Shown: positions 23,001 to 36,514 of the stretch, piece after piece | Position numbering within the stretch: position 1 is the stretch's first letter | How the letters are laid out: every line of letters starts with the position of its first letter | Source of the DNA: Nemertoderma westbladi | Taxonomy: Eukaryota; Xenacoelomorpha; Nemertodermatida; Nemertodermatidae | Direction: 5' to 3' | Assembly (NCBI GenBank): GCA_032718475.1 | Contig: JAUCBJ010008864.1 | Location: 1 to 64,000 of the forward strand | Length of the DNA: 64,000 nucleotides | Translations under genes and position numbers: made by a program | The notes under the pieces: generated by a model | The model's input: the letters and a program-made list of their open reading frames with translations, nothing else | Databases searched by the model: none | What the model was told of the DNA's origin: nothing

Positions 23001-26000
23001 AGGGGGAATCTATTGAAATAATAAAGGGGATTCTATTGGAATAATAAAGGGGAATCTATTGGAATAATAAAGGGGAATATATTGGAATAATAAAGGGGAT
23101 TCTATTGGAATAATAAAGGGGAATCTATTGGAATAATAAAGGGGAATCGATTGGAATAATAAAGGGGATTCTATTGGAATAATAAAGGGGAATCGATTGG
23201 AATAATAAAGGGGAATCTATTGGAATAATAAAGGGGAATCTATTGGAATAATAAAGGGGATTCTATTGGAATAATAAAGGGGAATCTATTGGAATAATAA
23301 AGGGGAATCTATTGGAATAATAAAGGGGAATCGATTGGAATAATAAAGGGGAATCTATTGGAATAATAAAGGGGAATCGATTGGAATAATAAAGGGGATT
23401 CTATTGGAATAATAAAGGGGAATCGATTGGAATAATAAAGGGGAATCTATTGGAATAATAAAGGGGAATCTATTGGAATAATAAAGGGGATTCTATTGGA
23501 ATAATAAAGGGGAATCTATTGGAATAATAAAGGGGAATCTATTGGAATAATAAAGGGGAATCGATTGGAATAATAAAGGGGATTCTATTGGAATAATAAA
23601 GGGGAATCGATTGGAATAATAAAGGGGAATCTATTGGAATAATAATGGGGGATCTATTGGAATAAAAATAGGGAATATATTGGAATAATAAATGGGAATC
23701 TATTGGAATAGAAATGTGAAATCAGGTGGAATAAAAAGGGGAATCTATTGGAATGAAAATTGGGAATCTATTGGAATAATAAAGGGGAATCAATTGGAAT
23801 AATAAAGGGGAATCTATTGGAATAATAAAGGGGAATCTATTGGAATAATAAAGGGGAATATATTGGAACAATAAAGGGGAATCGATTGGAATAATAAAGG
23901 GGATTCTATTGGAATAATAAAGGGGAATCTATTGGAATAATAAAGGGGAATCTATTGGAATAATAAAGGGGAATCTATTGGAATAATAAAGGGGAATCTA
24001 TTGGAATAATAAAGGGGAATCTATTGGAATAATAAAGGGGAATCTATTGGAATAATAAAGGGGAATCTATTGGAATAAAAATGGGGAATCTATTGGAATA
24101 ATAAAGGGGAATCTATTGGAATAATAAAGGGGAATCTATTGGAATAATAAAGGGGAATCTATTGGAATACTAAAGGGGAATCTATTGGAATATTAAGGGG
24201 GAATCTATTGAAATAATAAAGGGGAATCTATTGGAATAATAAAGGGGAATCTATTGGAATAGAAATGTGAAATCAGGTGGAATAAAAAGGGGAATCTATT
24301 GGAATGAAAATGTGGATTCTATTGGAATAATAAAGGGGAATCTATTGGAATAATAAAGGGGAATCTATTGGAATAATAAAGGGGAATCGATTGGAATAAT
24401 AAAGGGGATTCTATTGGAATAATAAAGGGGAATCGATTGGAATAATAAAGGGGAATCTATTGGAATAATAATGGGGGATCTATTGGAATAAAAATAGGGA
24501 ATATATTGGAATAATAAATGGGAATCTATTGGAATAGAAATGTGAAATCAGGTGGAATAAAAAGGGGAATCTATTGGAATGAAAATTGGGAATCTATTGG
24601 AATAATAAAGGGGAATCAATTGGAATAATAAAGGGGAATCTATTGGAATAATAAAGGGGAATCTATTGGAATAATAAAGGGGAATATATTGGAACAATAA
24701 AGGGGAATCGATTGGAATAATAAAGGGGATTCTATTGGAATAATAAAGGGGAATCTATTGGAATAATAAAGGGGAATCTATTGGAATAATAAAGGGGAAT
24801 CTATTGGAATAATAAAGGGGAATCTATTGGAATAATAAAGGGGAATCTATTGGAATAATAAAGGGGAATCTATTGGAATAATAAAGGGGAATCTATTGGA
24901 ATAAAAATGGGGAATCTATTGGAATAATAAAGGGGAATCTATTGGAATAATAAAGGGGAATCTATTGGAATAATAAAGGGGAATCTATTGGAATACTAAA
25001 GGGGAATCTATTGGAATATTAAGGGGGAATCTATTGAAATAATAAAGGGGAATCTATTGGAATAATAAAGGGGAATCTATTGGAATAGAAATGTGAAATC
25101 AGGTGGAATAAAAAGGGGAATCTATTGGAATGAAAATGTGGAATCTATTGGAATAATAAAGGGGAATCTATTGGAATAAAAATGGGGAATCTATTGGAAT
25201 AATAAAGGGGAATCTATTGGAATAATAAAGGGGAATCTATTGGAATAATAAAGGGGAATCTATTGGAATAAAAATAGGGAATATATTGCAATAAAAATGG
25301 AGAATCTATTGTAATAAAAATAGGGAATATATTGGAATAATAAATGGGAATCTATTGGAATAGAAATGTGAAATCAGGTGGAATAAAAAGGGGAATCTAT
25401 TGGAATGAAAATTGGGAATCTATTGGAATAATAAAGGGGAATCAATTGGAATAATAAAGGGGAATCTATTGGAATAATAAAGGGGAATCTATTGGAATAA
25501 TAAAGGGGAATATATTGGAACAATAAAGGGGAATCGATTGGAATAATAAAGGGGATTCTATTGGAATAATAAAGGGGAATCTATTGGAATAATAAAGGGG
25601 AATCTATTGGAATAATAAAGGGGAATCTATTGGAATAATAAAGGGGAATCTATTGGAATAATAAAGGGGAATCTATTGGAATAATAAAGGGGAATCTATT
25701 GGAATAATAAAGGGGAATCTATTGGAATAAAAATGGGGAATCTATTGGAATAATAAAGGGGAATCTATTGGAATAATAAAGGGGAATCTATTGGAATAAT
25801 AAAGGGGAATCTATTGGAATACTAAAGGGGAATCTATTGGAATATTAAGGGGGAATCTATTGAAATAATAAAGGGGAATCTATTGGAATAATAAAGGGGA
25901 ATCTATTGGAATAGAAATGTGAAATCAGGTGGAATAAAAAGGGGAATCTATTGGAATGAAAATGTGGAATCTATTGGAATAATAAAGGGGAATCTATTGG

Positions 26001-29000
26001 AATAAAAATGGGGAATCTATTGGAATAATAAAGGGGAATCTATTGGAATAATAAAGGGGAATCTATTGGAATAATAAAGGGGAATCTATTGGAATAATAA
26101 AGGGGAATCTATTGCAATAATAAAGGGGGATCTATTGTAATAAAAATAGGGAATATATTGGAATAATAAATGGGAATCTATTGGAATAGAAATGTGAAAT
26201 CAGGTGGAATAAAAAGGGGAATCTATTGGAATGAAAATTGGGAATCTATTGGAATAATAAAGGGGAATCAATTGGAATAATAAAGGGGAATCTATTGGAA
26301 TAATAAAGGGGAATCTATTGGAATAATAAAGGGGAATATATTGGAACAATAAAGGGGAATCGATTGGAATAATAAAGGGGATTCTATTGGAATAATAAAG
26401 GGGAATCTATTGGAATAATAAAGGGGAATCTATTGGAATAATAAAGGGGAATCTATTGGAATAATAAAGGGGAATCTATTGGAATAATAAAGGGGAATCT
26501 ATTGGAATAATAAAGGGGAATCTATTAGAATAATAAAGGGGAATCTATTGGAATAAAAATGGGGAATCTATTGGAATAATAAAGGGGAATCTATTGGAAT
26601 AATAAAGGGGAATCGATTGGAATAATAAAGGGGATTCTATTGGAATAATAAAGGGGAATCGATTGGAATAATAAAGGGGAATCTATTGGAATAATAATGG
26701 GGGATCTATTGGAATAAAAATAGGGAATATATTGGAATAATAAATGGGAATCTATTGGAATAGAAATGTGAAATCAGGTGGAATAAAAAGGGGAATCTAT
26801 TGGAATGAAAATTGGGAATCTATTGGAATAATAAAGGGGAATCAATTGGAATAATAAAGGGGAATCTATTGGAATAATAAAGGGGAATCTATTGGAATAA
26901 TAAAGGGGAATATATTGGAACAATAAAGGGGAATCGATTGGAATAATAAAGGGGATTCTATTGGAATAATAAAGGGGAATCTATTGGAATAATAAAGGGG
27001 AATCTATTGGAATAATAAAGGGGAATCTATTGGAATAATAAAGGGGAATCTATTGGAATAATAAAGGGGAATCTATTGGAATAATAAAGGGGAATCTATT
27101 GGAATAATAAAGGGGAATCTATTGGAATAAAAATGGGGAATCTATTGGAATAATAAAGGGGAATCTATTGGAATAATAAAGGGGAATCTATTGGAATAAT
27201 AAAGGGGAATCTATTGGAATACTAAAGGGGAATCTATTGGAATATTAAGGGGGAATCTATTGAAATAATAAAGGGGAATCTATTGGAATAATAAAGGGGA
27301 ATCTATTGGAATAGAAATGTGAAATCAGGTGGAATAAAAAGGGGAATCTATTGGAATGAAAATGTGGATTCTATTGGAATAATAAAGGGGAATCTATTTG
27401 AATAATAAAGGGGAATCTATTGGAATAATAAAGGGGAATCGATTGGAATAATAAAGGGGATTCTATTGGAATAATAAAGGGGAATCGATTGGAATAATAA
27501 AGGGGAATCTATTGGAATAATAATGGGGGATCTATTGGAATAAAAATAGGGAATATATTGGAATAATAAATGGGAATCTATTGGAATAGAAATGTGAAAT
27601 CAGGTGGAATAAAAAGGGGAATCTATTGGAATGAAAATTGGGAATCTATTGGAATAATAAAGGGGAATCAATTGGAATAATAAAGGGGAATCTATTGGAA
27701 TAATAAAGGGGAATCTATTGGAATAATAAAGGGGAATATATTGGAACAATAAAGGGGAATCGATTGGAATAATAAAGGGGATTCTATTGGAATAATAAAG
27801 GGGAATCTATTGGAATAATAAAGGGGAATCTATTGGAATAATAAAGGGGAATCTATTGGAATAATAAAGGGGAATCTATTGGAATAATAAAGGGGAATCT
27901 ATTGGAATAATAAAGGGGAATCTATTGGAATAATAAAGGGGAATCTATTGGAATAAAAATGGGGAATCTATTGGAATAATAAAGGGGAATCTATTGGAAT
28001 AATAAAGGGGAATCTATTGGAATAATAAAGGGGAATCTATTGGAATACTAAAGGGGAATCTATTGGAATATTAAGGGGGAATCTATTGAAATAATAAAGG
28101 GGAATCTATTGGAATAATAAAGGGGAATCTATTGGAATAGAAATGTGAAATCAGGTGGAATAAAAAGGGGAATCTATTGGAATGAAAATGTGGAATCTAT
28201 TGGAATAATAAAGGGGAATCTATTGGAATAAAAATGGGGAATCTATTGGAATAATAAAGGGGAATCTATTGGAATAATAAAGGGGAATCTATTGGAATAA
28301 TAAAGGGGAATCTATTGGAATAAAAATAGGGAATATATTGCAATAAAAATGGAGAATCTATTGTAATAAAAATAGGGAATATATTGGAATAATAAATGGG
28401 AATCTATTGGAATAGAAATGTGAAATCAGGTGGAATAAAAAGGGGAATCTATTGGAATAATAAAGGGGAATCTATTGGAATAATAAAGGGGAATCTATTG
28501 GAATAATAAAGGGGAATCTATTGGAATAATAAAGGGGAATCTATTGGAATAAAAATGGGGAATCTATTGGAATAATAAAGGGGAATCTATTGGAATAATA
28601 AAGGGGAATCTATTGGAATAATAAAGGGGAATCTATTGGAATACTAAAGGGGAATCTATTGGAATATTAAGGGGGAATCTATTGAAATAATAAAGGGGAA
28701 TCTATTGGAATAATAAAGGGGAATCTATTGGAATAGAAATGTGAAATCAGGTGGAATAAAAAGGGGAATCTATTGGAATGAAAATGTGGAATCTATTGGA
28801 ATAATAAAGGGGAATCTATTGGAATAAAAATGGGGAATCTATTGGAATAATAAAGGGGAATCTATTGGAATAATAAAGGGGAATCTATTGGAATAATAAA
28901 GGGGAATCTATTGGAATAATAAAGGGGAATCTATTGCAATAATAAAGGGGGATCTATTGTAATAAAAATAGGGAATATATTGGAATAATAAATGGGAATC

Positions 29001-32000
29001 TATTGGAATAGAAATGTGAAATCAGGTGGAATAAAAAGGGGAATCTATTGGAATGAAAATTGGGAATCTATTGGAATAATAAAGGGGAATCAATTGGAAT
29101 AATAAAGGGGAATCTATTGGAATAATAAAGGGGAATCTATTGGAATAATAAAGGGGAATATATTGGAACAATAAAGGGGAATCGATTGGAATAATAAAGG
29201 GGATTCTATTGGAATAATAAAGGGGAATCTATTGGAATAATAAAGGGGAATCTATTGGAATAATAAAGGGGAATCTATTGGAATAATAAAGGGGAATCTA
29301 TTGGAATAATAAAGGGGAATCTATTGGAATAATAAAGGGGAATCTATTAGAATAATAAAGGGGAATCTATTGGAATAAAAATGGGGAATCTATTGGAATA
29401 ATAAAGGGGAATCTATTGGAATAATAAAGGGGAATCGATTGGAATAATAAAGGGGATTCTATTGGAATAATAAAGGGGAATCGATTGGAATAATAAAGGG
29501 GAATCTATTGGAATAATAATGGGGGATCTATTGGAATAAAAATAGGGAATATATTGGAATAATAAATGGGAATCTATTGGAATAGAAATGTGAAATCAGG
29601 TGGAATAAAAAGGGGAATCTATTGGAATGAAAATTGGGAATCTATTGGAATAATAAAGGGGAATCAATTGGAATAATAAAGGGGAATCTATTGGAATAAT
29701 AAAGGGGAATCTATTGGAATAATAAAGGGGAATATATTGGAACAATAAAGGGGAATCGATTGGAATAATAAAGGGGATTCTATTGGAATAATAAAGGGGA
29801 ATCTATTGGAATAATAAAGGGGAATCTATTGGAATAATAAAGGGGAATCTATTGGAATAATAAAGGGGAATCTATTGGAATAATAAAGGGGAATCTATTG
29901 GAATAATAAAGGGGAATCTATTGGAATAATAAAGGGGAATCTATTGGAATAAAAATGGGGAATCTATTGGAATAATAAAGGGGAATCTATTGGAATAATA
30001 AAGGGGAATCTATTGGAATAATAAAGGGGAATCTATTGGAATACTAAAGGGGAATCTATTGGAATATTAAGGGGGAATCTATTGAAATAATAAAGGGGAA
30101 TCTATTGGAATAATAAAGGGGAATCTATTGGAATAGAAATGTGAAATCAGGTGGAATAAAAAGGGGAATCTATTGGAATGAAAATGTGGATTCTATTGGA
30201 ATAATAAAGGGGAATCTATTGGAATAATAAAGGGGAATCTATTGGAATAATAAAGGGGAATCGATTGGAATAATAAAGGGGATTCTATTGGAATAATAAA
30301 GGGGAATCGATTGGAATAATAAAGGGGAATCTATTGGAATAATAATGGGGGATCTATTGGAATAAAAATAGGGAATATATTGGAATAATAAATGGGAATC
30401 TATTGGAATAGAAATGTGAAATCAGGTGGAATAAAAAGGGGAATCTATTGGAATGAAAATTGGGAATCTATTGGAATAATAAAGGGGAATCAATTGGAAT
30501 AATAAAGGGGAATCTATTGGAATAATAAAGGGGAATCTATTGGAATAATAAAGGGGAATATATTGGAACAATAAAGGGGAATCGATTGGAATAATAAAGG
30601 GGATTCTATTGGAATAATAAAGGGGAATCTATTGGAATAATAAAGGGGAATCTATTGGAATAATAAAGGGGAATCTATTGGAATAATAAAGGGGAATCTA
30701 TTGGAATAATAAAGGGGAATCTATTGGAATAATAAAGGGGAATCTATTGGAATAATAAAGGGGAATCTATTGGAATAAAAATGGGGAATCTATTGGAATA
30801 ATAAAGGGGAATCTATTGGAATAATAAAGGGGAATCTATTGGAATAATAAAGGGGAATCTATTGGAATACTAAAGGGGAATCTATTGGAATATTAAGGGG
30901 GAATCTATTGAAATAATAAAGGGGAATCTATTGGAATAATAAAGGGGAATCTATTGGAATAGAAATGTGAAATCAGGTGGAATAAAAAGGGGAATCTATT
31001 GGAATGAAAATGTGGAATCTATTGGAATAATAAAGGGGAATCTATTGGAATAAAAATGGGGAATCTATTGGAATAATAAAGGGGAATCTATTGGAATAAT
31101 AAAGGGGAATCTATTGGAATAATAAAGGGGAATCTATTGGAATAAAAATAGGGAATATATTGCAATAAAAATGGAGAATCTATTGTAATAAAAATAGGGA
31201 ATATATTGGAATAATAAATGGGAATCTATTGGAATAGAAATGTGAAATCAGGTGGAATAAAAAGGGGAATCTATTGGAATGAAAATTGGGAATCTATTGG
31301 AATAATAAAGGGGAATCAATTGGAATAATAAAGGGGAATCTATTGGAATAATAAAGGGGAATCTATTGGAATAATAAAGGGGAATATATTGGAACAATAA
31401 AGGGGAATCGATTGGAATAATAAAGGGGATTCTATTGGAATAATAAAGGGGAATCTATTGGAATAATAAAGGGGAATCTATTGGAATAATAAAGGGGAAT
31501 CTATTGGAATAATAAAGGGGAATCTATTGGAATAATAAAGGGGAATCTATTGGAATAATAAAGGGGAATCTATTGGAATAATAAAGGGGAATCTATTGGA
31601 ATAAAAATGGGGAATCTATTGGAATAATAAAGGGGAATCTATTGGAATAATAAAGGGGAATCTATTGGAATAATAAAGGGGAATCTATTGGAATACTAAA
31701 GGGGAATCTATTGGAATATTAAGGGGGAATCTATTGAAATAATAAAGGGGAATCTATTGGAATAATAAAGGGGAATCTATTGGAATAGAAATGTGAAATC
31801 AGGTGGAATAAAAAGGGGAATCTATTGGAATGAAAATGTGGAATCTATTGGAATAATAAAGGGGAATCTATTGGAATAAAAATGGGGAATCTATTGGAAT
31901 AATAAAGGGGAATCTATTGGAATAATAAAGGGGAATCTATTGGAATAATAAAGGGGAATCTATTGGAATAATAAAGGGGAATCTATTGCAATAATAAAGG

Positions 32001-33256
32001 GGGATCTATTGTAATAAAAATAGGGAATATATTGGAATAATAAATGGGAATCTATTGGAATAGAAATGTGAAATCAGGTGGAATAAAAAGGGGAATCTAT
32101 TGGAATGAAAATTGGGAATCTATTGGAATAATAAAGGGGAATCAATTGGAATAATAAAGGGGAATCTATTGGAATAATAAAGGGGAATCTATTGGAATAA
32201 TAAAGGGGAATATATTGGAACAATAAAGGGGAATCGATTGGAATAATAAAGGGGATTCTATTGGAATAATAAAGGGGAATCTATTGGAATAATAAAGGGG
32301 AATCTATTGGAATAATAAAGGGGAATCTATTGGAATAATAAAGGGGAATCTATTGGAATAATAAAGGGGAATCTATTGGAATAATAAAGGGGAATCTATT
32401 AGAATAATAAAGGGGAATCTATTGGAATAAAAATGGGGAATCTATTGGAATAATAAAGGGGAATCTATTGGAATAATAAAGGGGAATCTATTGGAATAAT
32501 AAAGGGGAATCTATTGGAATACTAAAGGGGAATCTATTGGAATATTAAGGGGGAATCTATTGAAATAATAAAGGGGAATCTATTGGAATAATAAAGGGGA
32601 ATCTATTGGAATAATAAAGGGGATTCTATTGGAATAATAAAGGGGAATCTATTGGAATAATAAAGGGGAATCTATTGGAATAGAAATGTGAAATCAGGTG
32701 GAATAAAAAGGGGAATCTATTGGAATGAAAATGTGGAATCTATTGGAATAATAAAGGGGAATCTATTGGAATAAAAATGGGGAATCTATTGGAATAATAA
32801 AGGGGAATCTATTGGAATAATAAAGGGGAATCTATTGGAATAATAAAGGGGATTCTATTGGAATAATAAAGGGGAATCTATTGGAATAATAAAGGGCAAT
32901 CTATTGGAATATAAATGTGAAATCAGGTGGAATAAAAAGGGGAATCTATTGGAATGAAAATGGGGAAACTATTGGAATAATAAAGGGGAATATATTGGAA
33001 TAAAAATGGGGAATCTATTGGAATAATAAAGGGGAATCTATTGGAATAATAAAGGGGAATCTATTGGAATAATAAAGGGGAATATATTGGAATAATAAAG
33101 GGGAATCGATTGGAATAATATAGGGGAATCTATTAGAATAATAAAGGGGAATCTATTGGAATAAAAATGGGGAATCTATTGGAATAATAAAGGGGAATCT
33201 ATTGGAATAATAAAGGGGAATATATTGGAATAATAAAGGGGAATCGATTGGAATAA
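17060..33256 (+). repeat. 23-bp satellite, right arm with higher-order structure (about 16.2 kb)
   Basis: Continuation of the same 23-bp array. Most units here are the GGGGAATCTATTGGAAT plus AATAAA form. A 3833-bp block is tandemly duplicated (about 17140-20972 and 20973-24805); markers 3833 bp apart include 18297/22130, 19878/23711 and 20359/24192. From about 23.7 to 32.1 kb a block marked by GAAATGTGAAATCAGG recurs about every 825 bp, with shorter 575-600-bp versions, and these form a larger period of about 2.8-3.0 kb. The array ends at 33256. The 64-codon frames at 18103-18297 and 21936-22130 are translations of repeat units and are not genes. Confidence 0.97.
17140..24805 (+). repeat. Two tandem copies of a 3833-bp satellite block
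   Basis: Identical variant order in both copies, with rare differences (for example ATTATAGGGGG at 19156 against ATTAAAGGGGG at 22990, and AATAGATTGG near 20549 against AATCGATTGG near 24383). This indicates recent unequal exchange or array duplication. Confidence 0.85.
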
Positions 33257-33263
33257 TATAAAA

Positions 33264-34186
33264 ATTAGAGTTGAAACAGAGACCTGTCACTGATCTCTGG
33301 CTTCTCCGGGCTATTTTTTGGTCTCCGGATAGGTCTCTGGTTCCCGGGTATTGAAAACACAGATTTTACCCAGAGATCAATGATTTTACAAATTAGAAAT
33401 AGATATTTAAAAATAGATCATGTACAACACAAAATGTGAAATGAAGATAATTTTTCACAAATTTTTTACAATTAATTATTTCTTTAATTTTCAACTATTT
33501 TTCATACACTGCTTCAACACAATTATATATTCACTTTTACACTATTTCTAATAAATGTACCGATAATCTTATCTTCTATTTAAATAATTTAAGGTGCGTT
33601 TAATTGTAAGTTAAATTAGCACCTAAAGACGGTTCTTATTTAAGGATAAGGGCGCTTAATTTGGGCTCTCATAATGTTTAAAAGTGAAAGAAAGGGCTGC
33701 TCTCCATTCAATTTGTTATAGGATAGATAATATGACGACCAAATGGAGAAAACGAGCGTAACGAGGCTTGTAAATGGGGCGAGTAGAGTACTATACCTGT
33801 GCACTAAGTATTCGTAAATGACTAAGTTTATAGTATATTGAAATGTATGATTTGAACAATTGTAAAATAAGTGCCTTTAATTAACAAAGTACCGGTACCT
33901 AATGGCGCAAAACAAATTTATGTAACATAATATTAACAATAAAACAAAATAAGAACGAATTAATAAACAAATAACCAAATTAATATTAATTAATCCCCCC
34001 AAACTGTACGAGAGCTTATTTTCTTACAGTGCTATGTGCTATAGGGGAGTAATCAAATTGTAAGTACAAAAATAAGCAAAGTCTCTGATCTCTGGCTCTG
34101 GTCTCCGGTATTTTTCAAAATAATTCTCTGGGTAGGGCTCTGGTCCACCGGGATTAAGAAAAACAGGTATCTGTTGCAACTCTAAT
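33264..34186. mobile_element. Putative short TIR element abutting the satellite
   Basis: The left end reads ATTAGAGTTGAAACAGAGAC. The right end, on the minus strand, reads ATTAGAGTTGCAACAGATAC. This is about 24 bp of imperfect terminal inversion. A possible TAAAA duplication flanks it, but in AT-rich sequence that is weak. Both end regions also contain CTGATCTCTGGCT and GGTCTCCGG blocks. The interior has no gene. An apparent minus-strand frame at 34039-34428 runs out of the element and is not convincing. Confidence 0.45.
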
Positions 34187-34555
34187 AAAAATGAAAATAA
34201 ATAATAAAATAAAATAAAAATAATAAAACATAAAAATGCGCAATGTATTGGAATGTTGGAACTGATGGAACTGGTATTTTTTTTAATTTGTTTATATCTC
34301 CAATGTGGTTGACTTTTGGCCCCCCCTAGGCCTATCCAGCCCCTATAGCTGCTGGCGTACGATTTGAAAAATTTCGCTAAAATGACTACTTCTCCGTTAT
34401 TTTCCATTCTTATTTTTCGATACCACATTTTTTGGAACCAGCATGTTCATTTTCATCATATTTTTCGACAACTTTTTTTCTATTTTTTATATAAAATTGG
34501 CAATTTTGTAAAAACGACGTGATTATGACGTGAACTGACGACTTATATCCAGTGC
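34187..34555. other. Intron sequence without recognised features
   Basis: AT-rich intron 3 sequence of the F-box/WD gene. I see no exon, RNA gene or clear repeat border in it. Confidence 0.5.
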
Positions 34556-34770
34556 GGTCCCCACAGAACTATAGTCCTCAGAGATAACTCCAGTACTCAT
34601 TTAGCTACCATTTAAGGATGCAAGGCAGAGATGCGCCTTGGTTTAAGACCCTTCAAAGCATTCGCGCCGAACTATAACTGCCTTGGCCTCCATGTGGGGG
34701 TTGAACCCACGACCTCGGACAAATGTGAATTCAATGAAACCACTACAAACCAATGTGGGATAATGTGAGG
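34556..34770 (-). mobile_element. tRNA-derived SINE-like sequence
   Basis: On the minus strand a pol III B box, GGTTCAACCCC (plus 34697-34707), matches the consensus GGTTCRANYCC. It lies about 35 bp downstream of an A-box-like TGGTTTGTAGTGG (plus 34752-34740). The order and spacing match a tRNA-derived head. The arms do not fold as a full cloverleaf by eye, so a SINE head or tRNA pseudogene is preferred over a functional tRNA. The tail border is uncertain. Confidence 0.5.
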
Positions 34771-35163
34771 GAGCGCATATCGTAACTATTCCTTCTAGAA
34801 CATTTATTTAACATACCGGGCTGGTTAGCCAGTAGAAAATGGCACGGACTAATATTAGGCCTCGTTGCATAACTTCCTTATGGAGGTTGTAGCCAGTAGA
34901 CAAACTACTGCAGTAGGAAGCGGAACATTGAATAAAAAAATTGTTGTCCATATATAGAGATTTATAAAATGATTTTATAAGTGTAATACAAAATACTAAT
35001 ATATTTTTTATTAACTCTTAAAAATGAAATATGATACAGATGAAAAAATACGAAACTTTTTCGTATAAAAAGAAAACAAAGTGCAAAATGGCCAGCAGGT
35101 TAGTAAAAATGACGTTCCATACTATGTGATGTGAGTAAGGCTATACAAAGAGTAATGTCCTAC

Positions 35164-35304
35164 CTGATTGACTGCCAACCAGTTGTGGGCCACCAACAAT
35201 AGCCATTGCTGTGACACCAGTTCCACCTGCTGGGTGCATGTACACCGGTCGCAACATTTCACCGGTGTGGCTGCACCATTGCCGAACGCAACCCACTAAA
35301 TCAC
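35164..35304 (-). CDS. F-box/WD-repeat-like protein, coding exon 3
   Basis: 141 nt bracketed by an acceptor (minus TTGTTTATTACCAG) and a donor (G then GTAGGA). It begins with two bases that complete the codon left by exon 2, ends with one base, and is open throughout. Joined to exon 2 it completes a WD-type blade: the end of exon 2 (DYIYTG) continues into DLVGCVRQWCSHTGEML, which has the W and TG spacing of WD repeats. The next stretch, TAMAIVGGPQLVGS, looks like the start of another blade. The downstream partner is exon 4, across 33.7 kb of satellite and transposon. Confidence 0.75.
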
Positions 35305-35469
35305 CTGGTAATAAACAATTATAGTAATATAATACTATACAAGAGTAATACTACGGTTTGGCATACTTACATACTGCACTGTTAGTTACTGGTACAGTAT
35401 TGTGGTACCTTTCCTATATTGTTTTTTGGTTAGAATAACGTGCCACTATAACCTGCTCCTTTCCTTTAA

Positions 35470-35492
35470 GGGGGGGGGGGGGGGGGGGGGGG
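35470..35492 (+). repeat. Homopolymer G23
   Basis: An uninterrupted run of 23 guanines. It is preceded by TAACCTGCTCCTTTCCTTTAA, a context that recurs in part near 43710-43735 and, inverted, near 62795-62815. Confidence 0.9.
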
Positions 35493-36514
35493 CACCCTTT
35501 TTTACTATTTTACATTTTTTACTATTTAATCTAGAACAGACCTTTATCAAGATTCCAAAGTTTAAAACCGCTTTTAGCAAGATCTCTCTGACTTCTCGAG
35601 ACATGATTGTTTGTCTATTTGACTGTCTGTCTGTCCGTCAGTATGTATGTCCTTTAATAAAAAACATCTGTATAAAAAATCCAAAAATCCCTACATGGGT
35701 TTTCGTGGTCGGTGACTTCATTTCTGATATCATTATTCAAATTTGGACTCGTCGTTTCTGTCTGTCAGCCTGTCCGCCAAAACATGACTGCCTCACTGAA
35801 AAAAGTAACTACAACTCGTTTGAAAAAGCGCCACTATCAATTATTAGTGGCATTAATTAATTTTGAAAGTTGCGATTTTACTAAACTGCAATTTTTTTCG
35901 AAATATAAAAGTATTTATTTTTCCAAATTACAAAAACCCATTTTGTTAAATTTAATTAAATGTACTTCAAGAATATACCAGGTTATGTAAATTACTAAAT
36001 ATATTAAAGTTCCACTTTTTTGAATTTCTGTAAAAAGGTGCGCTTTTAAACAAGGTTTATGTGTTGTAAAGTGCTTCTTTAAAACAAAAAAAATTAAAAA
36101 AGTACCCTAATCAGTAAACAGTCACGATTTTAAACTTCTAACGCAAACGTGACCCATGAAAATGTGAATATTGTGTAAAAAGATACGATATGCTTTAAAG
36201 AAAACAAACCATATCTTAGGAGGATTGAAGAGCCTCTTTAAATTTAAATTCAATAACATGCACTTTTTAAACTTTTTGTAAAAAGTTACTGCCTGGTACA
36301 GTTGTTGAGAAGTTGACCGGTATACAGAACCTGTATAGGTACATTTAGTTTCGATTCATTGTAAGTCAACATAACAGCTGTGCCAATTGTTCTATATGCT
36401 TTCATTGAATCATGCATACTTAGTGGTTATCAGATAAATATATTGCATTATTTTATTAGTACCGGTACTTGAGTTGTATATTATTTTGAATAAATCGTAG
36501 AATTTACTGTGGGG

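Noticed and set aside
1421-33256. Similarity of GGAAT words to human satellite II/III
   Set aside because: The unit is 23 bp with a fixed non-GGAAT core, so the shared pentamer is coincidental.
1421-33256. Recursive splicing sites in the satellite
   Set aside because: Recursive sites need AG directly followed by GT; here AG is followed by ATT, so units are acceptor-like only.
1421-33256. Canonical G-quadruplex array from the GGGG runs
   Set aside because: Loops between runs are about 19 bases, too long for standard quadruplexes, although unusual structures cannot be excluded.
34039-34428. 129-codon minus-strand frame
   Set aside because: Crosses the border of the putative TIR element, has a hydrophobic low-complexity middle and no splice support as an F-box/WD exon.
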